64,000 bases of DNA from VGTK01 sp046327915 (GTDB lineage Bacteria > Desulfobacterota > Binatia > UBA12015): contig JAXLXO010000004.1 of the NCBI GenBank assembly GCA_046327915.1, positions 124,001-188,000 of the forward strand. The letters are read 5' to 3'. The notes under the pieces are model-generated. The model saw nothing but the letters and a program-made list of their open reading frames with translations. It had not been told where the DNA came from and ran no database searches. Below are positions 43,028 through 52,245 of the stretch, in pieces; positions within the stretch are counted from its first letter, which is position 1; every line of letters begins with the position of its first letter. Made by a program: the position numbers and the translations under genes.

Positions 43028-46000
43028 GCCACGGCCCTCGTCTCGACGGTCGCGTCGTCGGTCGGGATGCCGTACGCGCGCAGCATCGTGCGCGCGATCG
43101 CGGGCCAGTCGTAGGTGCGCTCGACGAAGCCGCGCGCGTTCGACGACAGCGTGCGCCGCCGCGCCGGATCGCCGAGCAGCGCGCACACCGACGCCGCGAG
43201 ATCGTCGGCTCGGTCCGCGATGACGATCTCGTCCGCGCCGGCGCCGAGCCCTTCCGCGCCGATCGTCGTCGACACCACGGGACATCCGCTCGCCATCGCC
43301 TCGAGGATCTTGAGCCGCGTGCCCGAGCCGCGCTGGATCGGCGCCACGAACACGGTCGCGCGCCGGTAGTGCGACGCCGTCTCCGGAACCATCCCCGTGA
43401 CCTCGATGCGCGCATCCTCCGCGGCGAGCGCCGCAAGCGCCTGCGGCGGGTACGCGCCGACGACGCGGAAGATCGCGTCGGGACGGCGCTCGCGGATCTT
43501 CGGCAGCACGTCGCGCGCGAACCACAGCACCGCCTCGACGTTCGGCTCGTGGCGGAAGAAGCCGACGAAGAGGATCGTCGCCGGCTCCTCGTCGGTCTCG
43601 CTCCGCAGCGGGAAGTCGCGGCACGACACACCGTTCGGGATCGTCACCAGCGGCGCGGGATCGACGTAGCGCGCGAGGCTCGCGCGGTCGTCGTCGCTCA
43701 TGGTCAGCACGAGGTCCGCGGACTCGACCGCGGCGACCTCGTGGCGCAGCGTCTTGAGCCCGTCGTACCACAGGTTCAGCCGGCGAGGCGTGGAGGTCGC
43801 GATCTCTCTCGCGCGGCGCTGCGCGACGAACGTCACGTCGTGCTCGACCAGCACGCGCAGCAGCCCCGGGACCGGACGCGGCAGGAAGTGCGCCATGTGC
43901 GTGTACTCGACCTGCACGACGTCGAAGTGGCGCCGGTCGAGCCAGTACTCGACCTGCTCGTCCATGATGCGCGAGTGGAAGCCGCGCGTCTTGCCCGGCT
44001 CGAGCCAGCCGCCAGCGCCGTGCCCGTCGCGCGGGATCAGCACGACGTCGCGGCACAGGTCGCGCAGCAACGCGAGATTCTCGGTGCGTCCTTCGGCCTC
44101 GGTGTCGGTGAAGGCGATCAGCGTGACGTCGCACGCGGCGCGCATCTCGCGGATCAGGTTCAGCATGCGCACGGCACCGCCGTGCACCGGAGGCGCGGGG
44201 CTGTACGGGGCGATCACCAGCACCTGCGGGCGTCCTGCGGTCGTGCGGTCCTCGGGATGGAAGCGCGCGCGATACGCGTGCCGGTAGCGCGAGACGTGCA
44301 GGATCTCCTCGTCGGTGAGCACGCGCGGGATGCGCGACTCGCGCAGCCGCGTCCGCAGCGTCACCGGGATCTGCTTGACGAGCCCCTTGTACGTCGCGAC
44401 GGCGCAGCGGCCGCCCTCCTCGCGGAAGGCCTTGAGCGGCAGGAGCACGAGCCCCGCGAGGTGGCGCGACAGCAGCGGCCACGAGCCGACGTTCTTCCAC
44501 AGCAGCGCCGACAGGTTCTTCAGGAAGAAGCTGTGGATGACGCTCTCGCTCCACAGGCGCCGCGTGGTGCCGCGGTGCTTGTGGTGCACCTTGCTTCGCG
44601 GCGCCAGCACCGACGCCCAGCCGCGCTTCCACGCGCGATAGCCGAGGTCGACGTCCTCGATGTAGACCGGCGAGAACACGTGGTCGTCGAAGCCGCCGAG
44701 CTCGAGGAAGCGCTCGCGGTCGTACGCCGACGCGCCGCCGCCGGCGAAGAAGATCGGATAGATCAGGTCCTCGTCGAAGCGGTCGAGGTGGAACAGCCGC
44801 ACCAGCCCGCGCACCAGCTCGCCGTGGACCTTTCCCGTCTCCCAGCGCGGCTTCGACGGGTCGATGAAGTCGATCTGGCACGACACGCCGAAGACGTCGG
44901 GCTCGACCGCAAACGCATCGAGCAGCGGCTGCACGAAGTCCGGCTCCACGACCATGTCGTTGTTGAGCATGATCACGACCGGGTTCTTCGCGTCGCGCGC
45001 GCCGCGATTGGTCGCGCCCGCGAAGCCCTCGTTCGTGGGGAGCGAGATCCACCGCACCATCGGCGCGGACTCCGCCATGACGGCGAGCGTCGCGAGCGTG
45101 TCGTCGTCGCTGCCGTTGTCGACGACGATGATCTCGTCGTCCGGGTGTCCGTGCCGCCGCAGCGCCTCGACCAGCGGCGGGATGCTCATCTCGAGCAGTG
45201 AGCGTCCGTTCCAGGTCGGGATCACCACCGACACCGCGTCCGACGGACCGGGACGGTGCGCACGCGGTGGCTCGACGGGGCGGGCCGGACGGCGCAGCTT
45301 CGCGATCAGGTCGCAGCCCGCGAGCCCCAGCCCGAGCACCAGCGCCAGCGGAACCGTCGCGACCATCAACGCCGCCACCGCGAGCTTGACGCTGAGCCGC
45401 TTCAGCGCGCGCACCCCGGCGAGCGCCGCCGCGGCAAACCCTTCGAGCGCGCGCACCGACAGCGCGCCGAGACCCGTTTGCGCGTGGATCTCCTCGCGTG
45501 CCGCCGCGTGCACCTGCGCCGTGATGCGCGCGTCGAGCGCCGCCTCGAGCGCATCGGCGCGCCGCTCGGCGGACGCCGCCTGCGCCGAAACGCGCGTCAG
45601 CTCCGCGCGCAACTTGTCGACGTCGGCGGCGCTCTCGTTCGTCACCAGCGCCACGCCGTCGTCGAGCGCCGGTACTCCCGGCACGTCCCGCTTCAGGGGA
45701 ACCGTCGTGTTGTGCATGAAGAGGAAGTCCTCCGGCGGGCTCGGCACCTGCTCCAGCACGCCGCCGACGAGATAGCGCGCGAGGAACGCGACGCCGTCGC
45801 CTTCGAGCTGCTCGCCGGGCGGCGGCGCGCAGCGCCACACGCACACGCGGCCGGGCGCGTGCGGGGACGGCGGCCGCGTCAAGCTCAGACGGAACTCCAT
45901 CGCGCGGCCGCGCGACGCGGCGAGCGGACGGAACTCGAAGCGCTGCCAGTCCGACCGCGGCAGGTGCGAAACCGGCACCAGCACGCGCGCCGCGAGCTCC

Positions 46001-47442
46001 GGCTCGTCGCCCGCGTAGAACAGCTCGAACAGCAGGCTCCCTTCCGGGACCGGCTGCTCGACCCAGAACAGCACCTCGACCTGGCAGAGACCGTCGTAGG
46101 CCGCGCGGAAGCGCTGCCGCGGCGCGAAGGTCTCGCCGAGCGCCTCCGAGATGCTGCGCGCGTCGCTCACCATCTCGTCCGCGACCAGCGCCTGCTCCTT
46201 GCGCGGGATCTCCTCGCGCGTGCTGCCGGACACGAACCAGGCGTCGCCGGTGCGGTCCGGCGCGTGGCGCGGCGCGCGGCAGAAGTCGCGCAGCGGCTCG
46301 ACCACCCGCGACCAGCGCAGCTCGTCGCGCGCCGCCGCGATGCGCGCCGCGCGCGCGGGCGCGTCGGGCGCGTCGAGCAGCGCCGCGATGGCGTCGGCGA
46401 CGGCGACCGGGTCGTCCGGATGCACCACGCGCCCCAGGTCCTCGCGCTCGACGCGCGCCGCGAGCTCGTCGCCCGCGGTCACGACCATCGGCACGCCGCA
46501 CCACAGGTAGTCCAGCACGCGCGTGCGGAACGCGAACTCCGACTCGACACCCGAGCGGTGCAGGCTCACGCCGACGTCGCTCTCGAGCAGGTAGCGGTGG
46601 CGCTCCGCGTACGGCACCCAGTCGACGAAGGTGATGCCGCGGTCGAGCAGCCCGAGGTCGGTCGCGAGCGCGCGGGCCTCGCGCGCGATCGTCATCTCGC
46701 CGATCTCCGGATTCGGGTGCCGCGTGCCGAGGATCAGCGTCTTGACGTCGGACCGGCGCTCGCGCAGCAGGGCGATGGCGCGGATCAGCGTCAGCGGGTC
46801 GACCCAGTTCCACATGCCGCCCGCCCACGTGACGACGCGATCGCCGACGGCGATGCCCGGCAGCACGCCCTTCACCGCCGGCGCACCGGGCACCGGGTCG
46901 TGGTCGGGCACGCCGAACGGCACGATCGCGAGCAGGCGGCGCAGCTCGGGGTCGTCCGCGTAGTTGGCGTGGTTGATGCGTCCTGCCGACGCCAGCATGC
47001 CGAGCCAGAAGCTGCGCTGCGTCTCGCTCGCGCACAGGAAGAAGTCTCCGTTCGCGAGGTGGTGCTCGAGCCAGCGCAGCGAGAGCAGCGAGCTTCCCCC
47101 GGAGCGGTTGAAGCGCTCGCCGTAGAGATCGAGGTTCGACAGCACGAACGGGTCGTAGAGGTCGACCACGAGCGGCTTCTTGACGGCGGTCATCAGCTCG
47201 ACGCGCCCCGACACGACGACGACGTCGGAGCTCGCGACCAGCGGGGCCAGCGAGACCTGCGGCGCGAACGTCGCGAGGCGAAGGGCGTCCGAGTCCGGCC
47301 CGGGCAGCGCGCTGCCGTCGGGCGCGCCGAGCACCACGTCGAGCCCGGACGCCGCGAGCGCGCGTGCGAGCTCCACGGTGCGGATCGCCGAGCCCGCCAT
47401 GCGCTCGCCGACGCGGTCCCAGCTCAGGACGAGGACGCTCAT
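43024..47442 (-). CDS. Triple glycosyltransferase fusion (GT4 + GT2 + GT4)
   Basis: 1472 aa. Residues ~1-390: GT4-type, opening VLVLSWDRVGERMAGSAIR, with TWAGGMWNWVDPLTLIRA and ESEFAFRTRVLDYLWCGVP. ~400-560: a beta-sandwich-like segment shared with the two upstream genes. ~600-655: coiled coil. ~687-710: a membrane-type helix. ~734-1010: GT2 with VVIPTWNGRSLLE, VVDNGSDDDT, LNNDMVV and YIEDVDLGYR. ~1072-1465: a second GT4 with PYSPAPPVHGGAVRMLNLI and GSGTRLKILEAMASGCPVV. ATG 47442 overlaps the previous stop (ATGA). The frame is intact across all domains, with no rare-codon break. It probably adds three successive sugars to a surface glycan from the cytoplasmic face. Donors unknown. Confidence 0.85.
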   Translation of the reverse strand: MSVLVLSWDRVGERMAGSAIRTVELARALAASGLDVVLGAPDGSALPGPDSDALRLATFAPQVSLAPLVASSDVVVVSGRVELMTAVKKPLVVDLYDPFVLSNLDLYGERFNRSGGSSLLSLRWLEHHLANGDFFLCASETQRSFWLGMLASAGRINHANYADDPELRRLLAIVPFGVPDHDPVPGAPAVKGVLPGIAVGDRVVTWAGGMWNWVDPLTLIRAIALLRERRSDVKTLILGTRHPNPEIGEMTIAREARALATDLGLLDRGITFVDWVPYAERHRYLLESDVGVSLHRSGVESEFAFRTRVLDYLWCGVPMVVTAGDELAARVEREDLGRVVHPDDPVAVADAIAALLDAPDAPARAARIAAARDELRWSRVVEPLRDFCRAPRHAPDRTGDAWFVSGSTREEIPRKEQALVADEMVSDARSISEALGETFAPRQRFRAAYDGLCQVEVLFWVEQPVPEGSLLFELFYAGDEPELAARVLVPVSHLPRSDWQRFEFRPLAASRGRAMEFRLSLTRPPSPHAPGRVCVWRCAPPPGEQLEGDGVAFLARYLVGGVLEQVPSPPEDFLFMHNTTVPLKRDVPGVPALDDGVALVTNESAADVDKLRAELTRVSAQAASAERRADALEAALDARITAQVHAAAREEIHAQTGLGALSVRALEGFAAAALAGVRALKRLSVKLAVAALMVATVPLALVLGLGLAGCDLIAKLRRPARPVEPPRAHRPGPSDAVSVVIPTWNGRSLLEMSIPPLVEALRRHGHPDDEIIVVDNGSDDDTLATLAVMAESAPMVRWISLPTNEGFAGATNRGARDAKNPVVIMLNNDMVVEPDFVQPLLDAFAVEPDVFGVSCQIDFIDPSKPRWETGKVHGELVRGLVRLFHLDRFDEDLIYPIFFAGGGASAYDRERFLELGGFDDHVFSPVYIEDVDLGYRAWKRGWASVLAPRSKVHHKHRGTTRRLWSESVIHSFFLKNLSALLWKNVGSWPLLSRHLAGLVLLPLKAFREEGGRCAVATYKGLVKQIPVTLRTRLRESRIPRVLTDEEILHVSRYRHAYRARFHPEDRTTAGRPQVLVIAPYSPAPPVHGGAVRMLNLIREMRAACDVTLIAFTDTEAEGRTENLALLRDLCRDVVLIPRDGHGAGGWLEPGKTRGFHSRIMDEQVEYWLDRRHFDVVQVEYTHMAHFLPRPVPGLLRVLVEHDVTFVAQRRAREIATSTPRRLNLWYDGLKTLRHEVAAVESADLVLTMSDDDRASLARYVDPAPLVTIPNGVSCRDFPLRSETDEEPATILFVGFFRHEPNVEAVLWFARDVLPKIRERRPDAIFRVVGAYPPQALAALAAEDARIEVTGMVPETASHYRRATVFVAPIQRGSGTRLKILEAMASGCPVVSTTIGAEGLGAGADEIVIADRADDLAASVCALLGDPARRRTLSSNARGFVERTYDWPAIARTMLRAYGIPTDDATVETRAVA

Positions 47443-50423
47443 CCGAGGTCCCGCGCGAACGTGCGGAAGGCGAGCGAGCGGCCCGGCACGGGCTCGCCGC
47501 CGATGGTCAGCCCCTCCTGCGCGCACGGAGCCGTCCAGAGCAGGATCTCGTTGCCCTCGCGCGCGTCCGGCGCGCTCGCGCGCAGGGTGAACGCCCGTCC
47601 CGCGGAGTCGTCCGCGGGCGACTCGAGGTCGAGCGACACGAACGCCTGATTGACGAGCTTCGCGGCCGGGACCTCGCGGCTGCCGAGGACGTTCCCCGCA
47701 TCGTCGGCGACCTCGAGCAGGACCTTGTGCGCGTTGCGCCGCGCGTACGTCCCCACCATCACGTCGATGCGACGGAAGCCGTCGCCGACGCAGGTGAAGC
47801 GCTGCTCGATCTCCGTCCCAGGGCGCAGCGGCCCGCCGGACTCGGCGGCCAGCTGGTACGCGTCGTACGCCGCGGCCGCGGGCTCGAGCGCGACGACCGA
47901 GCCGCCGCCCGCCTCCATCGGGATCGGCGACGGCGCCGGGCCCTTGGCGATCGGGCCGCGCTCGGCGACCTCGTCGAGGATCGCGAGCAGGGTCGCGTCC
48001 TGCACGCGCGGCCCGTAGCGGAAGAACACGTCGCGACGCGCGCGGCGCGCGAGCGTCGCACGCGCGTGCGCGTCGGAGAGCAGGGTCGCGAGCGCGCGCT
48101 CCCAGGCGCTCTCGTCGGACGCGAGGAGACCCGTCGCGCCCTCGCGGGTCGCGGCGCGGAAGGCGTCGCTCGGGCTCGCGACCGTCGGCACCTCGACCAG
48201 TCCGGCCTCGAGATACTTGACCTCGCTCTTTGCCTGGTTGAAGGCGTTCGGCAGCTCGAGCGGTGCGAGATTGACGTCGAGGCTCGCGAGGCGCGCCGGC
48301 AGCTCGCTCCACGGCACGAACGGCCAGCGCTCGAGGCGGTCGCCGAGCACTTCGAGCTCCGACGGCACCGCGACCGGCCCGCCGATCACGAGCCGTGCAT
48401 CGGGGAAGCGGTCCAGCGTGCGCAGCAGCGGCCCCGCGATCGCGGCCAGATCGCGGTCGTGCGTGTCGGTGCCGGAGAGGAAGCCGATGCGCAGCGGGTG
48501 CACGGAGTGCCCGTTCGCGGCATGCGCGGCGATCACGTCGGCACGCGCGCGCGCCGCGCACGCGAGCTGCTCGCTGCCGACGCCGTTGCGGTGCAGGAAC
48601 GCCATGCGTCCGCCGTCGCGGGCCGCGTCGACCAGCGCCTCGGTGCTGCCGAGGAAGTAGTCCGACGCGGTGAAGCTGCGCGCGTAGCTCTCGACGCTCT
48701 GCCGGAAGCCCGCGACGATCTCCGGACGCACGTGGCCGAGCGCGGGGGCGTCGTCGAGCAGCTCGGGACGGAAGACCAGGTCGTCCACCGAGAACACCAC
48801 CGGCACCTTGCGGCGCCGCGCCTCGGCGATGACGGCCGCGACGGTCACGCTGTACGGCGCGCGGAACAGCACGATCATGTCGGCGCCGCGCGCCGCGACC
48901 AGCGCGCGCTCGTCGGAGTGGTAGAACGTGCGGCTGTCGATGCCGGCCTCGGCGAGCTGCTCGGCGAGGTGGCGCACGCGGTAGCGCAGCGGCGCGCCGT
49001 CGATCCCGGTCAGGAAGAGGACGCGGTGGCCCTCGCCGAAGCGGCGTGGACGCGCGGCGTGGCGCGGGATCTCGCGCGGCGTGGTGTCCGGCGCAGGTGC
49101 GGCCGGTGCTTCCGCCGCAGGCGCGTCGTCGGAGCCGAGCCCGAACAGCGCCCGCAGGTCGAACAGGCGGCGCCACAGGCTCTTCTGCGGCGCCGGCGCA
49201 CCGGACGCCTCGCGGCGCGCGCGCGCCTCGCGCAGCACGTCCTCGTAGATCGCCTCCGCGTCGGCGGCCTGCTCGTCCGGCGTCGCGAGCTGCGGCTTCG
49301 GCGCGGCCGTGAGGCGTGCGAGCAGCGCGCGGTCCTGCGCGAGGCGCGCGAGCGCCGCGGCGAGCGAGGACGGAATGCCGGTCCGCACGACGAGCCCGTT
49401 GTCGCCGTCGCGCACGACCTCCTCGGGTCCGCCACAGTCGCTGGTGACGACCGGAACGCCGCGCACCAGCGCCTCGCGCGCGACCAGCGAGAAGGACTCG
49501 CGCATCAGCGACGGGATCACGACGACGTCCGCGTCCTCCAGCACCGCGTCGAGCTGGTCGGCGGGGAACTGCGGATGGTTGACGAGGCGTCCGGCGAGAC
49601 GGTCGCGGAACGGCACCACGTCGTCGTCGGACACCGCGTGCGCGTGCACGACGATTCCCGGCGGCAGCAGGCACGCCGCCTCGAGCAGGACGCCGAGGCC
49701 CTTCTCGCGGTTGCCCGCACCGCCGAGGAACACCGCGCGCAGCGGCCGCGACAGGTCGTGCGCGTCGCGCGAGCGGTCGCGCACGCGCGACGGCACAGGC
49801 GTGCCGTTCTCCTGCACGGCGATGCGCGCGGCGTCGAAGCCGTTCGCGATCAGGTTGTCGCGCAGGTACGCGGACGGCACGAGGATGCGGTCGACGCAGG
49901 CGAGCGCCGCGTCGAGCACCGCGCGCCGGTCGCCGAAGTCGGTGTCCATGCCCGAGCAGCGCTCGGGGCGGACGACCGGCGAGCAGACGGTTCCCTGCGG
50001 CGACAGGCGGAACAGGCACGGGCACAGCCACCACCAGTCGTGCATGGTCAGCACGACCGGCACGCCGGCGTCGCGCGCCGCGTGCAGGATGCCGCCGCCC
50101 AGCGCCTGGATGCTGTGCGCGTGCACGATGTCGGGCCGCGTTGCCGCGAGGAACTCGGCGAACGACTCCGCCGCGACCGGATTCGCGTAGTTCTCGCGCG
50201 ACCACGGGTGGAACGCGTGGCCGAGATTGACGCGCCAGGTGAGGAACGGGCCCACCATGTCGCGCTTCAGCGTGCCGAGCGGCTCGGCCGCGGTGGTGCG
50301 GCCGCTGAAGATCTCGACCTGATGTCCGCGCGCCTGCAGCGCACGGGCGAGCCGGTCGCACACCAGAGTCGCACCGCCCTGGAACTCGGGCAGGTAGAGG
50401 GCGATGGCCTGCGCGATCCTCAC
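47439..50423 (-). CDS. Double GT4 glycosyltransferase with C-terminal beta-sandwich
   Basis: 994 aa. Residues ~1-385 are a GT4 enzyme (LPEFQGGATLVCDRLARAL, VLTMHDWWWLCPC, IPSLMRESFSLVAREAL). After a Pro/Ala linker, residues ~466-830 form a second GT-B unit (VLFLTGIDGAPLRYRVRHLA, SVDDLVF, EVKYLEAGLVEVPTVAS). Residues ~860-994 are a beta-rich accessory segment (FTCVGDGFRRIDVMVGTYAR). The second half parallels the whole of the next gene upstream, so it likely arose by duplication and fusion. GTG 50423 overlaps that gene's stop as GTGA. Cytoplasmic, acting on a membrane-bound glycan; sugar specificities unknown. Confidence 0.85.
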   Translation of the reverse strand: MRIAQAIALYLPEFQGGATLVCDRLARALQARGHQVEIFSGRTTAAEPLGTLKRDMVGPFLTWRVNLGHAFHPWSRENYANPVAAESFAEFLAATRPDIVHAHSIQALGGGILHAARDAGVPVVLTMHDWWWLCPCLFRLSPQGTVCSPVVRPERCSGMDTDFGDRRAVLDAALACVDRILVPSAYLRDNLIANGFDAARIAVQENGTPVPSRVRDRSRDAHDLSRPLRAVFLGGAGNREKGLGVLLEAACLLPPGIVVHAHAVSDDDVVPFRDRLAGRLVNHPQFPADQLDAVLEDADVVVIPSLMRESFSLVAREALVRGVPVVTSDCGGPEEVVRDGDNGLVVRTGIPSSLAAALARLAQDRALLARLTAAPKPQLATPDEQAADAEAIYEDVLREARARREASGAPAPQKSLWRRLFDLRALFGLGSDDAPAAEAPAAPAPDTTPREIPRHAARPRRFGEGHRVLFLTGIDGAPLRYRVRHLAEQLAEAGIDSRTFYHSDERALVAARGADMIVLFRAPYSVTVAAVIAEARRRKVPVVFSVDDLVFRPELLDDAPALGHVRPEIVAGFRQSVESYARSFTASDYFLGSTEALVDAARDGGRMAFLHRNGVGSEQLACAARARADVIAAHAANGHSVHPLRIGFLSGTDTHDRDLAAIAGPLLRTLDRFPDARLVIGGPVAVPSELEVLGDRLERWPFVPWSELPARLASLDVNLAPLELPNAFNQAKSEVKYLEAGLVEVPTVASPSDAFRAATREGATGLLASDESAWERALATLLSDAHARATLARRARRDVFFRYGPRVQDATLLAILDEVAERGPIAKGPAPSPIPMEAGGGSVVALEPAAAAYDAYQLAAESGGPLRPGTEIEQRFTCVGDGFRRIDVMVGTYARRNAHKVLLEVADDAGNVLGSREVPAAKLVNQAFVSLDLESPADDSAGRAFTLRASAPDAREGNEILLWTAPCAQEGLTIGGEPVPGRSLAFRTFARDLG

Positions 50424-52141
50424 GCGTGCTCCTCGTTGCGGGCGAACGCCGTCGCGGTCGCGGCGGCCCGCGGCGCAGGGGACGCGCCGTCGTCGTCGGT
50501 GATGGTGGAAGCCGTGGCTGCGGCGTCGTCCACGCGGAGCGCGAGACGCCAGTCGGCGAAGCCGCGCAGCGCGAGCGCGCCGTCGAGCGGCGCGCCGTCG
50601 AGCGAAGCGACACCGCACACGCCCGACTCTTCGTTCACGGCCGACGTCAAGCCGAAGGTCGGGGCGCTGCCGCCGCGCGCGCCGTCGGCCGTGATCTCGA
50701 GCGCGTAGGTGCGTCCCGCCGAGCTCTGCTCGGGGGTGGCGAGTTCGAGCGCGAGCCAGCCACGATCGGGGAGCTCCGCACCAGGCACCGTGCACGAGCC
50801 GGCGACCGCGCCGTCGTCGCGGCGCAGCGTCAAGGACACGCGCCGCGCGATCGCCTGCCCGTAGGTGATCGCGTGCACGTCGACGCGCACCAGACCGTCG
50901 TGCGCGACGCGCAGCGCCTGCGTCAGCGTGCTGCCGCCGCCGAGCGGCGGCGCCGCGTCGCCCGCGGCTCCGGACGCGAACGCGGGACGCGCGTCTGGCT
51001 CGAGCGCGATCCGCGCCGTGCGCTCGTCGGGCACGCCGTCGCCCGCGGGCAACGCCAGCACCGCGCCCCGGCCGCGCCGCCGCAGCCCGCCGCGGACCTC
51101 GTCCACGACCGCGAGCAGCTCGCGGGCGCGCGCCGCCTCGCCGTAGCGCCGTGCGACGTCGCGCGCGGCGGCGGCGCCGAGCCGCTCGCGCAGCGCCGCG
51201 TCGGCGAGCAGCGCGCCGAGCGCACGCCGCCACTCGTCCTGCGTGGTCGCGAGGAGGCCGTTCTCGCCGTCGTGGATCGCGTGCCGGTACGCGGCGGTGG
51301 CGGTGGCGACGACCGGCACGCCCGCCGCGGCCGCCTCCAGATACTTGATCTCGCCCTTCGCCGCGGCGAACGGACGCTCGGCGAGAAGCGGCGCGAGGCT
51401 CACGTCGACCGAGGCGACGAGCTCCGGCAGCGCGTCCCACGCGACGGTCGCACGGCGGTCGATCCGGTCGGCGAGGCCGTCGAGCTCGGTCGGCAGCGCC
51501 AGCGGACCGACGAGCAGCAGCCTCGCCGACGGCTCGGCGACGAGCACGTCGCGCAGCGCGCGCGCGATCGACGCGAAGTCGTCGTCGTGGCTCGGCGTGC
51601 CGCTGAAGTATCCGAGCACCGGCCGGCCGCGGGCATCGCGCGCGGCAGCGGCCGCGTCGCGCGCGCGGCGCCCCAGCTCGAGCTCCGCCGGCGAGACGGA
51701 GTTCCGGTGCAGGTGCGCGCGCCAGCCGAGACCGTCGGCCATCCGCACCAGCGGCTCGGTGGGTGCGACGAACGCGTCGCAGCGCGCGATGGTCGCGCGA
51801 TAGCGGCGCACGCCGGCGCGCCATTCGTCGCGCTCGGCGGGCGTCAAGCTGTCGAGGTCGGGCAGGCAGCGCGGGTCGTCGACGAAGATCAGGTCGTCGA
51901 TGCACGCGATGCGCGGCAGGCCGAGGTCGCCGGCCGCCTCCAGCAGCGCTCGCGTCGCGACCGTCTCCGGCACGCGGTAGAGGAACAGCAGATCGTGCGT
52001 CCCCAGGTCGTCGGGCAGGCGCGGATCGGAAAAATGGCGCACGGTGGCCGTCGCACCGAGCGCGGCGAGCTGCGCCGCGCGGTGCAGCACCTGGTAGCGA
52101 TGGCAGAAGCCGTCGATTCCGCTGACGAAGAGTACGCGCAT
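50420..52141 (-). CDS. GT4-like glycosyltransferase with C-terminal beta-sandwich
   Basis: 573 aa. It opens VLFVSGIDGFCHRYQVLHRA and has ACIDDLIFVDD, LGYFSGTPSHDDDF and EIKYLEAAAAGVPVVAT, matching the second unit of the 994-aa protein. Residues ~430-545 form the same beta-rich segment (ALRVAHDGLVRVDVHAITYG). The last 40 residues are Ala/Asp-rich and low in complexity. ATG 52141 gives a direct start to the GT-B fold but has no clear ribosome site. It is the first glycosyltransferase of the leftward run, about 100 bp after the sulfatase gene. Donor unknown. Confidence 0.8.
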   Translation of the reverse strand: MRVLFVSGIDGFCHRYQVLHRAAQLAALGATATVRHFSDPRLPDDLGTHDLLFLYRVPETVATRALLEAAGDLGLPRIACIDDLIFVDDPRCLPDLDSLTPAERDEWRAGVRRYRATIARCDAFVAPTEPLVRMADGLGWRAHLHRNSVSPAELELGRRARDAAAAARDARGRPVLGYFSGTPSHDDDFASIARALRDVLVAEPSARLLLVGPLALPTELDGLADRIDRRATVAWDALPELVASVDVSLAPLLAERPFAAAKGEIKYLEAAAAGVPVVATATAAYRHAIHDGENGLLATTQDEWRRALGALLADAALRERLGAAAARDVARRYGEAARARELLAVVDEVRGGLRRRGRGAVLALPAGDGVPDERTARIALEPDARPAFASGAAGDAAPPLGGGSTLTQALRVAHDGLVRVDVHAITYGQAIARRVSLTLRRDDGAVAGSCTVPGAELPDRGWLALELATPEQSSAGRTYALEITADGARGGSAPTFGLTSAVNEESGVCGVASLDGAPLDGALALRGFADWRLALRVDDAAATASTITDDDGASPAPRAAATATAFARNEEHA

Positions 52142-52245
52142 GAGGAGGCGGGGGTCCCGGTCGCTGTTAGCAGAGCGTGCGCGGGGCGCTCCACGCAAGG
52201 CGGCGTCACCCGTTCGGCCCACCGTGCAGGCCTCCGGGCCGTTTC

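Noticed and set aside
47443..50613. Leftward extension of the triple glycosyltransferase frame
   Set aside because: The frame is open but out of phase with the real 994-aa gene on the same strand; the ATGA overlap at 47442 marks the true start.
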